Counted from the first letter of the stretch, positions 1 to 9,180 are shown. The stretch is 64,000 bases of DNA from a bacterium (GCA_024275575.1 JAJRYV010000101.1:41434-105433); one strand, 5' to 3'. The notes: generated from the letters alone by a model not told the origin. Numbers and translations are program-made.

Positions 1-1
1 G

Positions 2-979
2 CAGCAAATGGGCTATACCTGTACAGTCTTCGATAAAAATCCACAACCCGGCGGCATGTTGCGTTATGGCGTTGAAAAATCCATCTTGCCGCGAGAAGTT
101 CTCGATGCCGAGATCGAAATTATCCGCCGGCTGGGGGCTGAATTTGTGATGCAAAAATCGCTGGGCAGCGATTTCACGATTAAAGATTTACAGCAGGGTT
201 TTGACGCCATTGCTCTGGCCGCCGGGCTTTTGTCTGCGGAAGAATTGCCGGCTCTGGGCGTTGCAGCGAAGGGCAGAAGTGTAAAAGTTGATAATTTTAC
301 CTTTCAGACAGATATCGCCGGTGTTTTTGCCGGCGGCGGCATCATCAATCCCGGCAAAATGGCCGTACGTTCCGTTGGCCACGGCAAATCCATGGCTGAT
401 TCCATCGATCGATATTTATCCGGTCGGGTGCAGATGATGCGCTTGAACCGCGCGTTATCCAAAGTCGGTAAAATTAAAGAAAATGAATTGGATGCGTACG
501 CGGCCGGCATCGGTGCTTTAAAAATCGATGTGTACGATCACGAATTTCATCGCCTTTTGCTGGAAAAAAATAACGCCGGAATTTCGCGCGTACAGGCTGA
601 GGGCGAGGCCGGTCAATGCCTGCAATGTGGTTGCATCAGTTTTGACAACTGCAAATTACGGCTGTATTCCGAACAATATGGCGCCAATTCGCAGCGGTTT
701 AAAGGTGAAGACCGCCGCAGCATCGAGCGGGTTTTCGATCATCCGCATGTGCTTTACGAGCCGGGGAAATGTATCCAGTGTGGTTTGTGTGTGCGTATCA
801 CGGAAAAAGAAGGCGAGACGCTGGGGCTCAGTTTTATCGGTCGCGGATTCAACGTCAAAATTGGTGCAGCGCTCAACGGCTCCATGGCCGACACATTGAA
901 AAAAACGGCGGACTTGTGCGTCGAGGCCTGTCCCTCCGGTGCACTAGCGTTTAAAGAAAACCTGTGCAGATTCAGATAA
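2..979 (+). CDS. FAD-dependent oxidoreductase with C-terminal 4Fe-4S clusters (5' end outside window)
   Basis: The frame is open to the left edge, so the N-terminal FAD-binding Rossmann part lies outside the window. What remains begins with a GltD-like nucleotide-binding stretch (PGGMLRYGV), followed by the FAGGG motif that closes the second dinucleotide fold around residue 108. The last third is rich in cysteines: CLQCGC near residue 205, CIQCGLC near 258 and C-(3)-CPSG near the end. This matches ferredoxin-like domains seen in flavoproteins linked to hydrogenase, NuoG or glutamate synthase. The likely role is electron transfer between NAD(P)H and an iron-sulfur partner in the cytoplasm. The exact partner cannot be told because the upstream genes are missing. 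It ends 143 bp before the restriction-modification pair. Confidence 0.75.
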   Translation, partial: QQMGYTCTVFDKNPQPGGMLRYGVEKSILPREVLDAEIEIIRRLGAEFVMQKSLGSDFTIKDLQQGFDAIALAAGLLSAEELPALGVAAKGRSVKVDNFTFQTDIAGVFAGGGIINPGKMAVRSVGHGKSMADSIDRYLSGRVQMMRLNRALSKVGKIKENELDAYAAGIGALKIDVYDHEFHRLLLEKNNAGISRVQAEGEAGQCLQCGCISFDNCKLRLYSEQYGANSQRFKGEDRRSIERVFDHPHVLYEPGKCIQCGLCVRITEKEGETLGLSFIGRGFNVKIGAALNGSMADTLKKTADLCVEACPSGALAFKENLCRFR

Positions 980-1121
980 TTTGGGCTACGAAAGTGTTGT
1001 TTCTTTTTGCAAGTTTGGATATAATAAAAAAGGGGGGGATAACGTGCTCCATCTATGGATTGTGCCATAGTGTCTCAGAGAATGTAAAAAAGAATTAGTA
1101 CCAAAATGGAATGAATTAATC

Positions 1122-1982
1122 ATGGATATAATGACAGAACTCTTTTTGGGTGACAGTAAAAACGAGCTTAAAAAAATTGATGATTGCTCAATTGATTTAA
1201 TATTTACCTCCCCTCCTTATGCCGATCAAAGAAAAAATACTTATGGTGGAATCCATCCGGACAAATATGTTGACTGGTTTCTACCGATTTCGGCGCAGCT
1301 ATTTCGTGTGTTAAGACCTTCGGGATCCTTTGTTTTAAATATCAAAGAAAAGGTAGTGAACGGTGAACGCAGTACATATGTTATGGAGCTCATTCTTGCA
1401 ATGAGAAAGCAGGGGTGGCTTTGGACTGAGGAATTTATTTGGCATAAAAAGAACAGCTATCCAGGGAAATGGCCAAACCGTTTTCGAGATTCATGGGAAC
1501 GCTTATTACAATTTAATAAGAATAAAAAATTCAATATGTATCAGCAAGAAGTCATGGTGCCAATGGGGGATTGGGCAAAAAACAGATTAAAGAATTTGAG
1601 TAAAACTGATAAAACGAGAGATGAATCAAGGGTGGGCAGCGGCTTTGGTAAAAATATATCAAATTGGGTCAACAGGGAGAAAGCATATCTGACAAATGTC
1701 TTACACCTTGCCACGGAATGCAGCAATAAAAACCATAGTGCAGCATTCCCGGAAGAACTGCCGCAATGGTTTATAAAGTTATTTACAAAGGTTGGAGATA
1801 CAGTGCTCGACCCTTTCATGGGTTCTGGTACGACAAATATCGTTGCTTAAAGAATGTACAGAAATTCAATAGGGATTGAAATCGTACCGGAATACTATGA
1901 GCTTGTTAAAAAACAAACCGGAACAATAAAATCAATATTGTTTGATGAGAATGATTTAAATGAAACCAATGGAACTCAGTGA
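1122..1982 (+). pseudogene. Beta-class DNA methyltransferase of a type II RM system, interrupted by one in-frame stop
   Basis: The open part (1122-1850) encodes 242 residues with the catalytic TSPPY motif near residue 30 and the SAM-binding DPFMGSGTT motif at the end. This motif order is the beta class, and TSPPY favours cytosine-N4 methylation, although N6-adenine is not excluded. The frame is cut by TAA at 1848-1850 directly after GTTNIVA. Reading past it gives RMYRNSIGIEIVPEYYELV, which is the usual continuation of this family, and runs in the same frame to TGA at 1980-1982. A single AAA-to-TAA change would explain the stop. Without the tail the enzyme lacks the strand after motif I and is probably inactive. 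The extended frame overlaps the endonuclease start by 23 bp. The region is visibly A/T-richer than its neighbours, which suggests transfer. Confidence 0.8.
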
Positions 1983-2709
1983 AGTTTTCGAATATGTCGA
2001 AAAGAATATTTCAAAATTTCACTTAAAAAGAATTGAAAAGCTTGATTCACTCAAGTTAAAGGATGTCTTAAAGAAGAAAAATCCATACTTGTTTAAAGCC
2101 AAAAATATTCTCAAAACACAAGATTTAGTTCAAGCTCTCATCGATGCTTTTTTATTATCTAGTGAAGATGGAATATTTGGGGACTGGCTCGAAGGTCTCG
2201 CCGTTTATATTTGTGAAAGAGTTTACAATGGAATAAAATCTGCGGTGCCTGGGATTGATTTGGAGTTTGATAAGGAAAATACTCGATTTATTGTTTCAAT
2301 CAAATCAGGCCCTAACTGGGGAAACCATAGCCAGGTTGCAAAACTAGTAGACTATTTTAATTCCGCTCGTAAAGTACTGCGGACATCTGGTGCGGATATT
2401 CAAGTAACAGCCATCAACGGTTGTTGTTATGGCCGGACGACAACGAAAAATAGTTACAAAGAGAAAGGCGATTATTACAAGCTCTGAGGGCAAGCATTTT
2501 GGGAGTTTATTTCAGGTGATCCAAATCTCTACAAAATTATGATAGAACCACTGGGGTATAAGGCAAAAGAGAAAAATGATTTATTTCTAAAATCATATGC
2601 GCAAAAAGTAAATTTGTTTACAAAAGATTTTGCTATCGATTTTTGTAATGATACAGGGGAGATAAACTGGGAAAAAATAATTGAATTTAACTCAAGGCAA
2701 TCAAAATAA
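1960..2709 (+). pseudogene. PmeII-like type II restriction endonuclease, interrupted by one in-frame TGA
   Basis: The open part (1960-2487, 175 residues) carries a PD-(D/E)xK nuclease core: GIDLEF followed about 15 residues later by SIKSGPNWGN, where the lysine is the likely catalytic residue. TGA at 2485-2487 follows YYKL. In the same frame the sequence continues GQAFWEFISGDPNLYKIM and stays open to TAA at 2707-2709, giving 249 codons, the expected size for the family. From memory, homologues read LCGQ-F-W here, so the stop replaces a cysteine codon (TGT or TGC). The simplest reading is a nonsense mutation in a decaying RM pair. Selenocysteine decoding is a remote alternative because selA is encoded further on. 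The gene overlaps the end of the methyltransferase frame and the start of the desulfurase. Confidence 0.75.
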
Positions 2710-3832
2710 TCTTTCATTCTATTTTGATTACGCTGCATCAGCACCACCCTTTGCGCAAGTTATAGAACTTTACGCCCGGATTTCTCAGCAATTCTGCGGT
2801 AACCCATCAGCTTTGCACATGCCCGGCAGAGCGGCTTCAACCCTTTTGCAAAACTGCAAAAAACAATTTCTTGAGTTGTGTCATGCGAAAGATAAATTGC
2901 TCATTCTGACTTCCGGTGGCAGCGAAGCAAATAATCTCGTCATCCGGGGAGTGATGGAGAGAGAAAATAAATCACGCCTACTGCTCACCGCCGATACCCA
3001 TGATTCGGCCTGGTTTGCTCACGAGTATTATCGCAAGCGCGTCGATGTGCTGTATCCCGATGCAGAGGGCAGCTACCCGGTGGAAAGAGTGGCTGCGCTA
3101 ATCAAACCCAAAACCCGGCTTCTGAGCCTGCCGCATGTCTGCAACGAAACCGGCAAAATTCACCCGGTTGCTGAAATTGCTGCCTGCTGTCGCCAAAGGA
3201 ATGTTCTGCTGCACTGCGACGGCGTGCAGGCGGTTGGTCATCTCGATATAAATTCTGCCGTAGCGGCGTCCGATTTTTATACTTTCTCAGCACATAAATT
3301 CGGTGGGTTGCGCGGTACCGGCGGTATCATTTGCAGCGATCAAAATCTGCAGCCGCAGATTGCCGGGGGGCGGCAGGAAGGCGGGTTGCGTGCCGGCAGC
3401 GAAAATATCGCCGGACTGGCTGCGGCGGGTGCAGCGCTGCAAATTTGCGAAAGTACGATGAGCGCAGAAACCGAAAAACTCAAGGACCTGGAAAATTTAT
3501 TGGGTGATCAATTAAAAACAGCAAAACTCGATTTCATATTTAATTCAAAGCCGGCAGGTTTGCCGGGTCTGATTTCGCTTGCTTTCCCCGGTTTATTTGG
3601 CATAAATATAGTCGCAGAACTGGACTTGCTGGGATTTGCCGTCTCTGCCGGTTCAGCCTGTCACGCGAACAATACCGAACCTTCCCGTGTGATTCTCGCT
3701 ATAGGCCGCAGCAAAATCGAAGCGCTGGGTACGATTCGCATTTCACTGGGGCGGCACAATACACGGGAGGCGGTTCTCAGCCTCGCCGATGCACTGGTCG
3801 AATCGGTGCGCCGCCAGCGGCTGCTGGCATAG
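2681..3832 (+). CDS. Cysteine desulfurase, NifS/IscS-like
   Basis: This is a PLP-dependent class V aminotransferase-fold enzyme that would remove sulfur (or selenium) from cysteine and pass it on as a persulfide. The N-terminal DYAASAPP, the HCDGVQAVGH cofactor motif, the PLP-binding lysine in FSAHKFGG and the catalytic cysteine in SAGSACHANN are all present, and about 383 residues is normal. The start is odd. The frame opens straight after a stop at 2678-2680, and the only initiation codon before the conserved core is TTG at 2681, inside the end of the endonuclease gene, with a weak GGGA 8 bp upstream. The native ATG may have been lost when the RM pair inserted. The ArsF-like gene follows after 10 bp, so the two are probably one transcript. 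Confidence 0.85.
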   Translation: MNLTQGNQNNLSFYFDYAASAPPFAQVIELYARISQQFCGNPSALHMPGRAASTLLQNCKKQFLELCHAKDKLLILTSGGSEANNLVIRGVMERENKSRLLLTADTHDSAWFAHEYYRKRVDVLYPDAEGSYPVERVAALIKPKTRLLSLPHVCNETGKIHPVAEIAACCRQRNVLLHCDGVQAVGHLDINSAVAASDFYTFSAHKFGGLRGTGGIICSDQNLQPQIAGGRQEGGLRAGSENIAGLAAAGAALQICESTMSAETEKLKDLENLLGDQLKTAKLDFIFNSKPAGLPGLISLAFPGLFGINIVAELDLLGFAVSAGSACHANNTEPSRVILAIGRSKIEALGTIRISLGRHNTREAVLSLADALVESVRRQRLLA

Positions 3833-3842
3833 GACAGGAAAA

Positions 3843-4742
3843 ATGGGCGCGCAAAATGTACAAATCGATACTGGAAAAATTAAAGTGAAAAAAGAAACCG
3901 CAACTGCTGACCGCAACCTGAAACCACTGGAAGCGACGAGCCCGGAGATGCGGAAGCAGCTGGCCAAACTCATCGATTCCACTGCGGCCTATTTTATCAT
4001 CACCGGCAGCGATGCCCGCGATTTGACCGGCTGCTGTCCCTCGGATAATGTTACCGCAGCCAACAAACTGGTCGAAGCCGGTATTCTGCAGGTGGCACGA
4101 AATACAACGCCACCAGGCACTTGCCCGGTTAGTTTTTATGCCTTCGCCGGTGAAATCAGCGAGCAAGGGGAGCGACCGGAATTTATAACCAATAGAGAAC
4201 TTCGCCGTCGGGTTCGCGATTATTTACAGCGATTGGAGACGAGAAAATCACAAATTTGGCCGCCGATTTTGCGCTGGTTATTATTGATATTTATCGTTGT
4301 GAGCCTGATTTTTATGATTGTACGACCCCGACCGGAAATGCACCCACCCTACAGCTCAATTGCTGATCCGCTATTTCTAACATCGCTAGAAATACCGCCG
4401 AATGCCCGCTTGCTCGTTCTCTTGCTTCATCGTTCACAACGCTGCGAATTTTGCCTCAATATGGAAGATTTCGCCGGGCAAACACTGGAAAAATTCCATG
4501 CCGATGAGTTGAGGGAGCAGAAGATTGTTTTCCGAACGCTGAATATGGATTCGCCCCAATATGCTGCAATCATTGAAAAACAGGATTTGTTCACCGGCAG
4601 TATCATGCTGATCGCCATTGAAGATGGCCGGATCAAACGCCGGGGGATTTTCAAAGAAGCCTGGTATCTCACTGATAATAAAAACCGCTTCAGCGCGGCG
4701 TTTGAACCTTTCATCCGCGATTTTTATCGCAACCGAAGGTGA
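3843..4742 (+). CDS. ArsF-like membrane-anchored thioredoxin-fold protein with extra N-terminal domain
   Basis: The start chosen is the ATG at 3843 (299 residues), which has AGGA upstream; longer versions overlap the desulfurase. Residues 1-120 form a soluble domain containing an adjacent cysteine pair (GCCPSD) that I cannot assign. One membrane helix follows (about 140-160), then a periplasmic thioredoxin-like domain with the motif RCEFC. The C-terminal part matches the ArsF family, annotated as a subunit of the ArsEF nitroreductase that reduces nitroaromatic arsenicals such as roxarsone. The next gene is an ArsG-like permease, which supports the call. No separate ArsE is seen, and the N-terminal domain may be a fused partner, but that is inference. 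Confidence 0.6.
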   Translation: MGAQNVQIDTGKIKVKKETATADRNLKPLEATSPEMRKQLAKLIDSTAAYFIITGSDARDLTGCCPSDNVTAANKLVEAGILQVARNTTPPGTCPVSFYAFAGEISEQGERPEFITNRELRRRVRDYLQRLETRKSQIWPPILRWLLLIFIVVSLIFMIVRPRPEMHPPYSSIADPLFLTSLEIPPNARLLVLLLHRSQRCEFCLNMEDFAGQTLEKFHADELREQKIVFRTLNMDSPQYAAIIEKQDLFTGSIMLIAIEDGRIKRRGIFKEAWYLTDNKNRFSAAFEPFIRDFYRNRR

Positions 4743-4811
4743 TGAATACATTGCCGGGGGATATCGCATTTTGCCTCATTATTTTCGGCGCTGCCAAAGG
4801 ATGGAATAGAA

Positions 4812-5489
4812 ATGATCGAATTATTAACAGCGTGCGGCCTCGGTGCGTTGACAATACTCCACCCCTGCCCACTGGCGACGAATACGGCGACGCTGGGCCT
4901 GTTGTTGGCCCTTCACCGAACGACTGCACGACCGTTATTAGCTGTGCTGATTTTTATGGCGGCGGAAATTCTCACCTTTATTGTGCTGGCTATTTTAATC
5001 GCTGCCTCTGCGCTGAAAGTAGCGCCGGTGGCCGTTTTTCTGCAAACATACATTCGACAACTGACGGGGCCGGTATTGATACTCAGTGGTATGATTCTGA
5101 CAGGTTTGTTGCAGCTTGGCCGGAGCGGAAGACATGCCGTTATCCCGGTGGAGAAATGGATTTCGCGTTATGGCCATAGCGGCGCTTTTTTGCTAGGAAT
5201 GCTTGCGGCGCTCTCGTTCTGTCCCTTTTCCGCAGCGATGTTTTTCGGTGTTTTAATCCCGCTTGCAGTCGCGCAAAATATGGTCATCACCTTGCCCTGT
5301 TTCTATGGCGCCGGTGTTGCGCTGCCTCTCGTACTGCTGGCGGTTATTCTCTCAAAGGCGTCAGTTTTTTTAAAAGATAAAAGTAGGATTTTTTTATTTG
5401 CCGGGAAAAATCAACAAAAATTGCTGGGCAGTATTTTGATCGTCTCCGGTATTTATTTTTCTCTGCATCTTATTTATAAAATTGTTTAG
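4812..5489 (+). CDS. ArsG-like permease (DsbD/CcdA-type fold)
   Basis: The product is a 225-residue polytopic inner-membrane protein with six or so hydrophobic helices. The motif HPCPLATNTATL in the first helix and FCPFSAAMFFG in a later one form the paired-cysteine layout of the DsbD/CcdA/LysE-like family. The HPCPLATN sequence is characteristic of ArsG, the proposed efflux permease for aromatic aminoarsenicals. It lies 69 bp after the ArsF-like gene. ArsG exports trivalent aminophenylarsenicals produced by ArsEF in Shewanella; that this protein does so is inferred. A general thiol-redox transporter feeding the thioredoxin domain of its neighbour is the main alternative. Confidence 0.65.
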   Translation: MIELLTACGLGALTILHPCPLATNTATLGLLLALHRTTARPLLAVLIFMAAEILTFIVLAILIAASALKVAPVAVFLQTYIRQLTGPVLILSGMILTGLLQLGRSGRHAVIPVEKWISRYGHSGAFLLGMLAALSFCPFSAAMFFGVLIPLAVAQNMVITLPCFYGAGVALPLVLLAVILSKASVFLKDKSRIFLFAGKNQQKLLGSILIVSGIYFSLHLIYKIV

Positions 5490-5609
5490 TGCCCGTCAAA
5501 AGGATTCTTTATCCCATCGGGGATGCTCTGATGGTCCTGAAGGATAAACGACGCTGAACAAATACAATTTAACGTTTTGACAGCTTATAATAGAGTGAGG
5601 AGCTATTCA

Positions 5610-6959
5610 ATGAAAATTTTTTTTAAGTGGGTCTTGATGGGCGCCGCCGTTCTCTTGCTGTTTTTATCGATCTATGTTTGGCTAAACTGGTCTTCCGTTG
5701 CAATTCTCATGGGCACGGAAGGCATAACCGGGAAAACGGAAATAATTCCAGCGGCATCAGCACAAACATTGGTGCCGTTGGAAAAAGGCCCGGCGGATTG
5801 GGCAACCTGGCTCGGTATCGGCGGCAATAGCCGTAGTACGGTAACAAGCTTGAAAACCGATTGGTCCAAGGGTTTGCAAAAGTTATGGGAAGTGGATTTT
5901 CTCTGCCAGGGGCGCACGAGCGCTGCCTGGGCTGCACCGGTCATTCAGGGAAACCGGCTTGTCGTCACCGGGCGCAGTGCAGATGAAGACTTGATTTTCT
6001 GTCTCGACCCACAAGATGGACATCTGCTTTGGCAGAAATCTTATTCCTCAAAAGCGGGGACGAGCCACGGCGCCGGACCGCGTGCGACTCCGGCCATCGA
6101 AGACAACCGGGTTTATACTTTCGGGCGCAACGGTGATCTCGTTTGCTGGAATCTGACTGATGGTGCGGAAATCTGGAAAGCAAACGTCAATGGCCTCGGC
6201 GGAGAAACGCCCCAATGGGGGCATAGTTCATCACCGCTGATTCTCGGTGATCTCGTGCTGGTACAAGGCGGTGGTTCAGCGCGAACTCTGGCATTTGACA
6301 AGATGACCGGAAAAGTGCTCTGGAAAAGCGGTAACGGTAAATCCGGTTATGCCGCGTTGACGAAAATCATGTTACAAAATAAAGCGGTGATTCTGGCCTT
6401 CCACGGCACCGGACTGGCAGCAATTGATGCAGAAAACGGAGCCGAATTGTGGAACATTCCCTGGAGCACACCCTATGACGTCAACGCGACCACCCCGGTG
6501 GTAAGCGAAAATCGTGTTTTTATCACCTCAGGTTACAAAACCGGTGGCATTTTACTCGAAGCAAGCCGAACCGGCGGTAAAAAAATTTGGCAGAATACAA
6601 GCATTGCTGCGCAACATTCCGATCCCTTTGTTATCGATGGCTATCTCTATGGTTACTCAGGGGATAGTTCACAAAACCGCGGCGATTTTGTTTGTGTTGA
6701 ACTCGCTACGGGCATTGAAAAATGGCGCAGCGGCGAAATGGGCTGGGGCACTTGTATTTTTGCCGCAGGTTATCTTCTGTGCCAGGATATCCGGGGGAAT
6801 TTATACCTCATGCAGCCAAATTTTGACAAATTTATTAAAATCAGTGAACTGCCGCAGGCGCTGGGCAAGGTCAGAGGCCCGGTGTGGACCCGACCGGTGG
6901 TCGCCAATGGACGGCTTTATTTACGTTTTAAACAGATGCTGGTTTGTTATGAAATCTGA
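5610..6959 (+). CDS. Membrane-anchored PQQ-like beta-propeller protein
   Basis: The start is the ATG at 5610, preceded by GAGGAG; the 449-residue product opens with one membrane helix (about residues 7-28). The rest is a chain of WD/PQQ-type blades with repeated patterns such as LDPQDGHLLWQK, WNLTDGAEIW, FDKMTGKVLW and IDAENGAELW, about seven in total. This is the outer-membrane-lipoprotein BamB/quinoprotein dehydrogenase fold. No clear catalytic residues of a PQQ dehydrogenase are visible, so a scaffold or binding role outside the inner membrane is more likely than an enzyme. The next gene is a paralogue with the same architecture and a cleavable signal peptide. Confidence 0.75.
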   Translation: MKIFFKWVLMGAAVLLLFLSIYVWLNWSSVAILMGTEGITGKTEIIPAASAQTLVPLEKGPADWATWLGIGGNSRSTVTSLKTDWSKGLQKLWEVDFLCQGRTSAAWAAPVIQGNRLVVTGRSADEDLIFCLDPQDGHLLWQKSYSSKAGTSHGAGPRATPAIEDNRVYTFGRNGDLVCWNLTDGAEIWKANVNGLGGETPQWGHSSSPLILGDLVLVQGGGSARTLAFDKMTGKVLWKSGNGKSGYAALTKIMLQNKAVILAFHGTGLAAIDAENGAELWNIPWSTPYDVNATTPVVSENRVFITSGYKTGGILLEASRTGGKKIWQNTSIAAQHSDPFVIDGYLYGYSGDSSQNRGDFVCVELATGIEKWRSGEMGWGTCIFAAGYLLCQDIRGNLYLMQPNFDKFIKISELPQALGKVRGPVWTRPVVANGRLYLRFKQMLVCYEI

Positions 6960-7043
6960 CCTTGCTGAACGTATTTCAATTTCTAAAGTCTGATAAAAAA
7001 AAGTGACTGTCACATGTTTCTGAACTCCAAAAAAGGATGCCTG

Positions 7044-8297
7044 ATGAAATTTCTGCAATCACTCCTGGTTTGCTTTTTGTTATCATCGGTAACGATGAGT
7101 GCGCAACAAATCGCACAATGGCGCGGCCCTGATCGAAACGGCGTATTCCCGGGAAAGGGGCTTTTGAAAATATGGCCGGAAAATGGCCCCCGGCTGCTTT
7201 GGTCAAAAGACGGTCTTGGGGAAGGTTATTCTTCGGTGAGTGTTACGCAAAAAAGCATCTTCGTCACCGGTCGGCAGGATTCGACTGAATACCTAACCGT
7301 GCTGGATTTGAAAGGCCGGGAACGCTGGCGTCTGCCTTATGGTCTTGGTGTTCGCCGCAGCTATAGTTCTTCCCGCTGCACACCCACCGTCGAAGGAAAT
7401 TTTGTCTACCTCATCAGCGGCCGGGGAGAAGTGGTTTGCATCGATGTGCGGAAAAAGCAAAAGGTGTGGTCTGTGCCGGCGCTGCAAAAATTCAGGGGAG
7501 AATACTGGAAATGGGAAATCGCCGAATCACCATTATTGGTCGGTGATAAAGTGATTTACACACCAGGCGGGCCGCTTACGACGATGGTTGCATTTGATAA
7601 AAAAACCGGCGAAACAATCTGGCAGTCGGTCACTCTCAATGATACATCGGCTTTTGTCTCACCAATTCTGGTAGAGTTTGGCGGTAGAAAAATCATCGTC
7701 AATGTCACGATCAATTATATTTTTGGAGTTGATGCTGCGGATGGTTCAATACTTTGGCAAGTAAAGTATTCGGAAATCGAACCACCGGAGAATCGTCCCT
7801 GGGCGCCGAAAATCAACTGCGTCACCCCGCTTTATCATAATGGGCAGATTTTTGTTACCAGCGGCTACGATCATGTCGGTGTCATGTTCAAACTCATTGA
7901 CGGCGGCAAAGCCATCCGGAAAATATGGACCAACGCCACCCTTGATTGCCACCATGGTCAGGTCGTACGTGTTGGTAATTATATCTACGGCGCCAACTGG
8001 ATCAATAATTCCAAAGGGAACTGGTGCTGTCTGGATTGGAAAACAGGTAAAACCATGTATGAAAAAGCATGGTATGGCAAGGGCTCCATCAGCGCTGCCG
8101 ATGGTATGTTGTATTGCTATGAAGAAAAACGGGGCAATCTTGCGCTCGTTGAACCGACCCCGGCAGAATTCAAAATTATCAGCGCCTTTACCATCGAACT
8201 GGGAAAAGGGCGCCATTGGACGCAACCGGTGATCGCCGCCGGCGTGTTATACATCCGGCACGGTAATGTCCTGATGGCTTATGATATAAAAGCATAA
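7044..8297 (+). CDS. Exported PQQ-like beta-propeller protein
   Basis: The ATG at 7044 with GGA upstream gives 417 residues starting with a signal peptide (MKFLQSLLVCFLLSS, cleavage near SAQQ). After the N-terminal QWRGPDRNG motif, typical of planctomycete- and FCB-type PQQ-like proteins, the blades repeat with LDLKGRERW, IDVRKKQKVW, FDKKTGETIW, VDAADGSILW and LDWKTGKTMY. It resembles the preceding gene in order and spacing of blades, so the pair probably arose by tandem duplication. A periplasmic or extracellular binding/scaffold role is inferred. Enzymatic activity cannot be read from the sequence. It lies 84 bp after its paralogue. Confidence 0.75.
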   Translation: MKFLQSLLVCFLLSSVTMSAQQIAQWRGPDRNGVFPGKGLLKIWPENGPRLLWSKDGLGEGYSSVSVTQKSIFVTGRQDSTEYLTVLDLKGRERWRLPYGLGVRRSYSSSRCTPTVEGNFVYLISGRGEVVCIDVRKKQKVWSVPALQKFRGEYWKWEIAESPLLVGDKVIYTPGGPLTTMVAFDKKTGETIWQSVTLNDTSAFVSPILVEFGGRKIIVNVTINYIFGVDAADGSILWQVKYSEIEPPENRPWAPKINCVTPLYHNGQIFVTSGYDHVGVMFKLIDGGKAIRKIWTNATLDCHHGQVVRVGNYIYGANWINNSKGNWCCLDWKTGKTMYEKAWYGKGSISAADGMLYCYEEKRGNLALVEPTPAEFKIISAFTIELGKGRHWTQPVIAAGVLYIRHGNVLMAYDIKA

Positions 8298-8421
8298 AAT
8301 GTAGTGATTGTTTGTTGAGCATTAGTTTTTCAATATCCGGGTGTAGTTTTAGCACGGATTGATATATCGTTTGGAGAAAGCAGCAATAGAATTGATTTTA
8401 GATGTTTTCTGAGGAGAAAAG

Positions 8422-9180
8422 GTGAATTTTAAAAATAAAACTGTACTCATAACCGGCGCTTCGCGTGGTATCGGCAGGGCGGCGGCGCTTGAATTTGCCC
8501 GCCGTGAAGCGACCGTGATCATCAATTACCGCAACGATGAACCTGCAGCGAAGCAAACTTTAAATATGCTCTCAGGTACGGGACATTCAATTTTTCGTGC
8601 TGATATTTGTAACCCGGCAGCTATCAGGTCGATGATCGATCATGTTGTTGCGCAATACGGCGAGCTCGATATCGTTGTGAACAACGCCGGCTGTTCGCTG
8701 GAGCATACAATCGAGCTGGTTGAATTTGAAATCTGGCAGGCTGCCTGGCGGAAAATTATCGACACCAATTTGATCGGCGCGGCAAATGTCGCCTTTTTCT
8801 CGGCAACGCAAATGATCCAACAAAAACATGGTCGCATGGTTTTCGTTTCCTCGCGCGGTGCTTTTCGCGGCGAACCGACAAAGCCGGCTTACGGCGCCAG
8901 CAAAGCTGGTTTGAATGCCCTGAGTCAATCATTAGCGAAGCAGCTGGCGCCGCACAATATATTCATCGCTACCGTCGCGCCCGGATTTGTCGCCACGGAT
9001 ATGGGTGCTCAAACATTAAGCAAGGCAGAAAAAGAAGCGATTGAACGGGAATGCCCGCTGAAGCGTGTAGCCAAAGCGGAGGAAGTGGCTTATGCAATTG
9101 CATTTCTGGCTTCGGCTGGTGCAGAATTCAGCACCGGCGCTATTCTTGACATCAATGGTGCATCCTACCTGCGTACCTGA
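8422..9180 (+). CDS. Short-chain dehydrogenase/reductase, FabG-like
   Basis: The 252-residue protein starts at GTG 8422 behind a good GAGGAG site. It has the complete classical SDR set: TGASRGIG for the NAD(P) pyrophosphate near residue 10, NNAG near 88, the catalytic serine in FVSSRGAF near 143 and YGASK (Tyr-x-x-x-Lys) near 157. The C-terminal GAILDINGA is the usual SDR ending. It would reduce a carbonyl or oxidise an alcohol in the cytoplasm; 3-oxoacyl-ACP reductase is the nearest well-known relative, but the substrate cannot be inferred. It converges on the transhydrogenase operon, with a bidirectional terminator between. Confidence 0.85.
   Translation: MNFKNKTVLITGASRGIGRAAALEFARREATVIINYRNDEPAAKQTLNMLSGTGHSIFRADICNPAAIRSMIDHVVAQYGELDIVVNNAGCSLEHTIELVEFEIWQAAWRKIIDTNLIGAANVAFFSATQMIQQKHGRMVFVSSRGAFRGEPTKPAYGASKAGLNALSQSLAKQLAPHNIFIATVAPGFVATDMGAQTLSKAEKEAIERECPLKRVAKAEEVAYAIAFLASAGAEFSTGAILDINGASYLRT

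Noticed and set aside
3789..3842. Longer start for the ArsF-like gene
   Set aside because: The extra 18 codons overlap the desulfurase and translate to an unlikely Cys/Trp-rich peptide; ATG 3843 has a better ribosome site.
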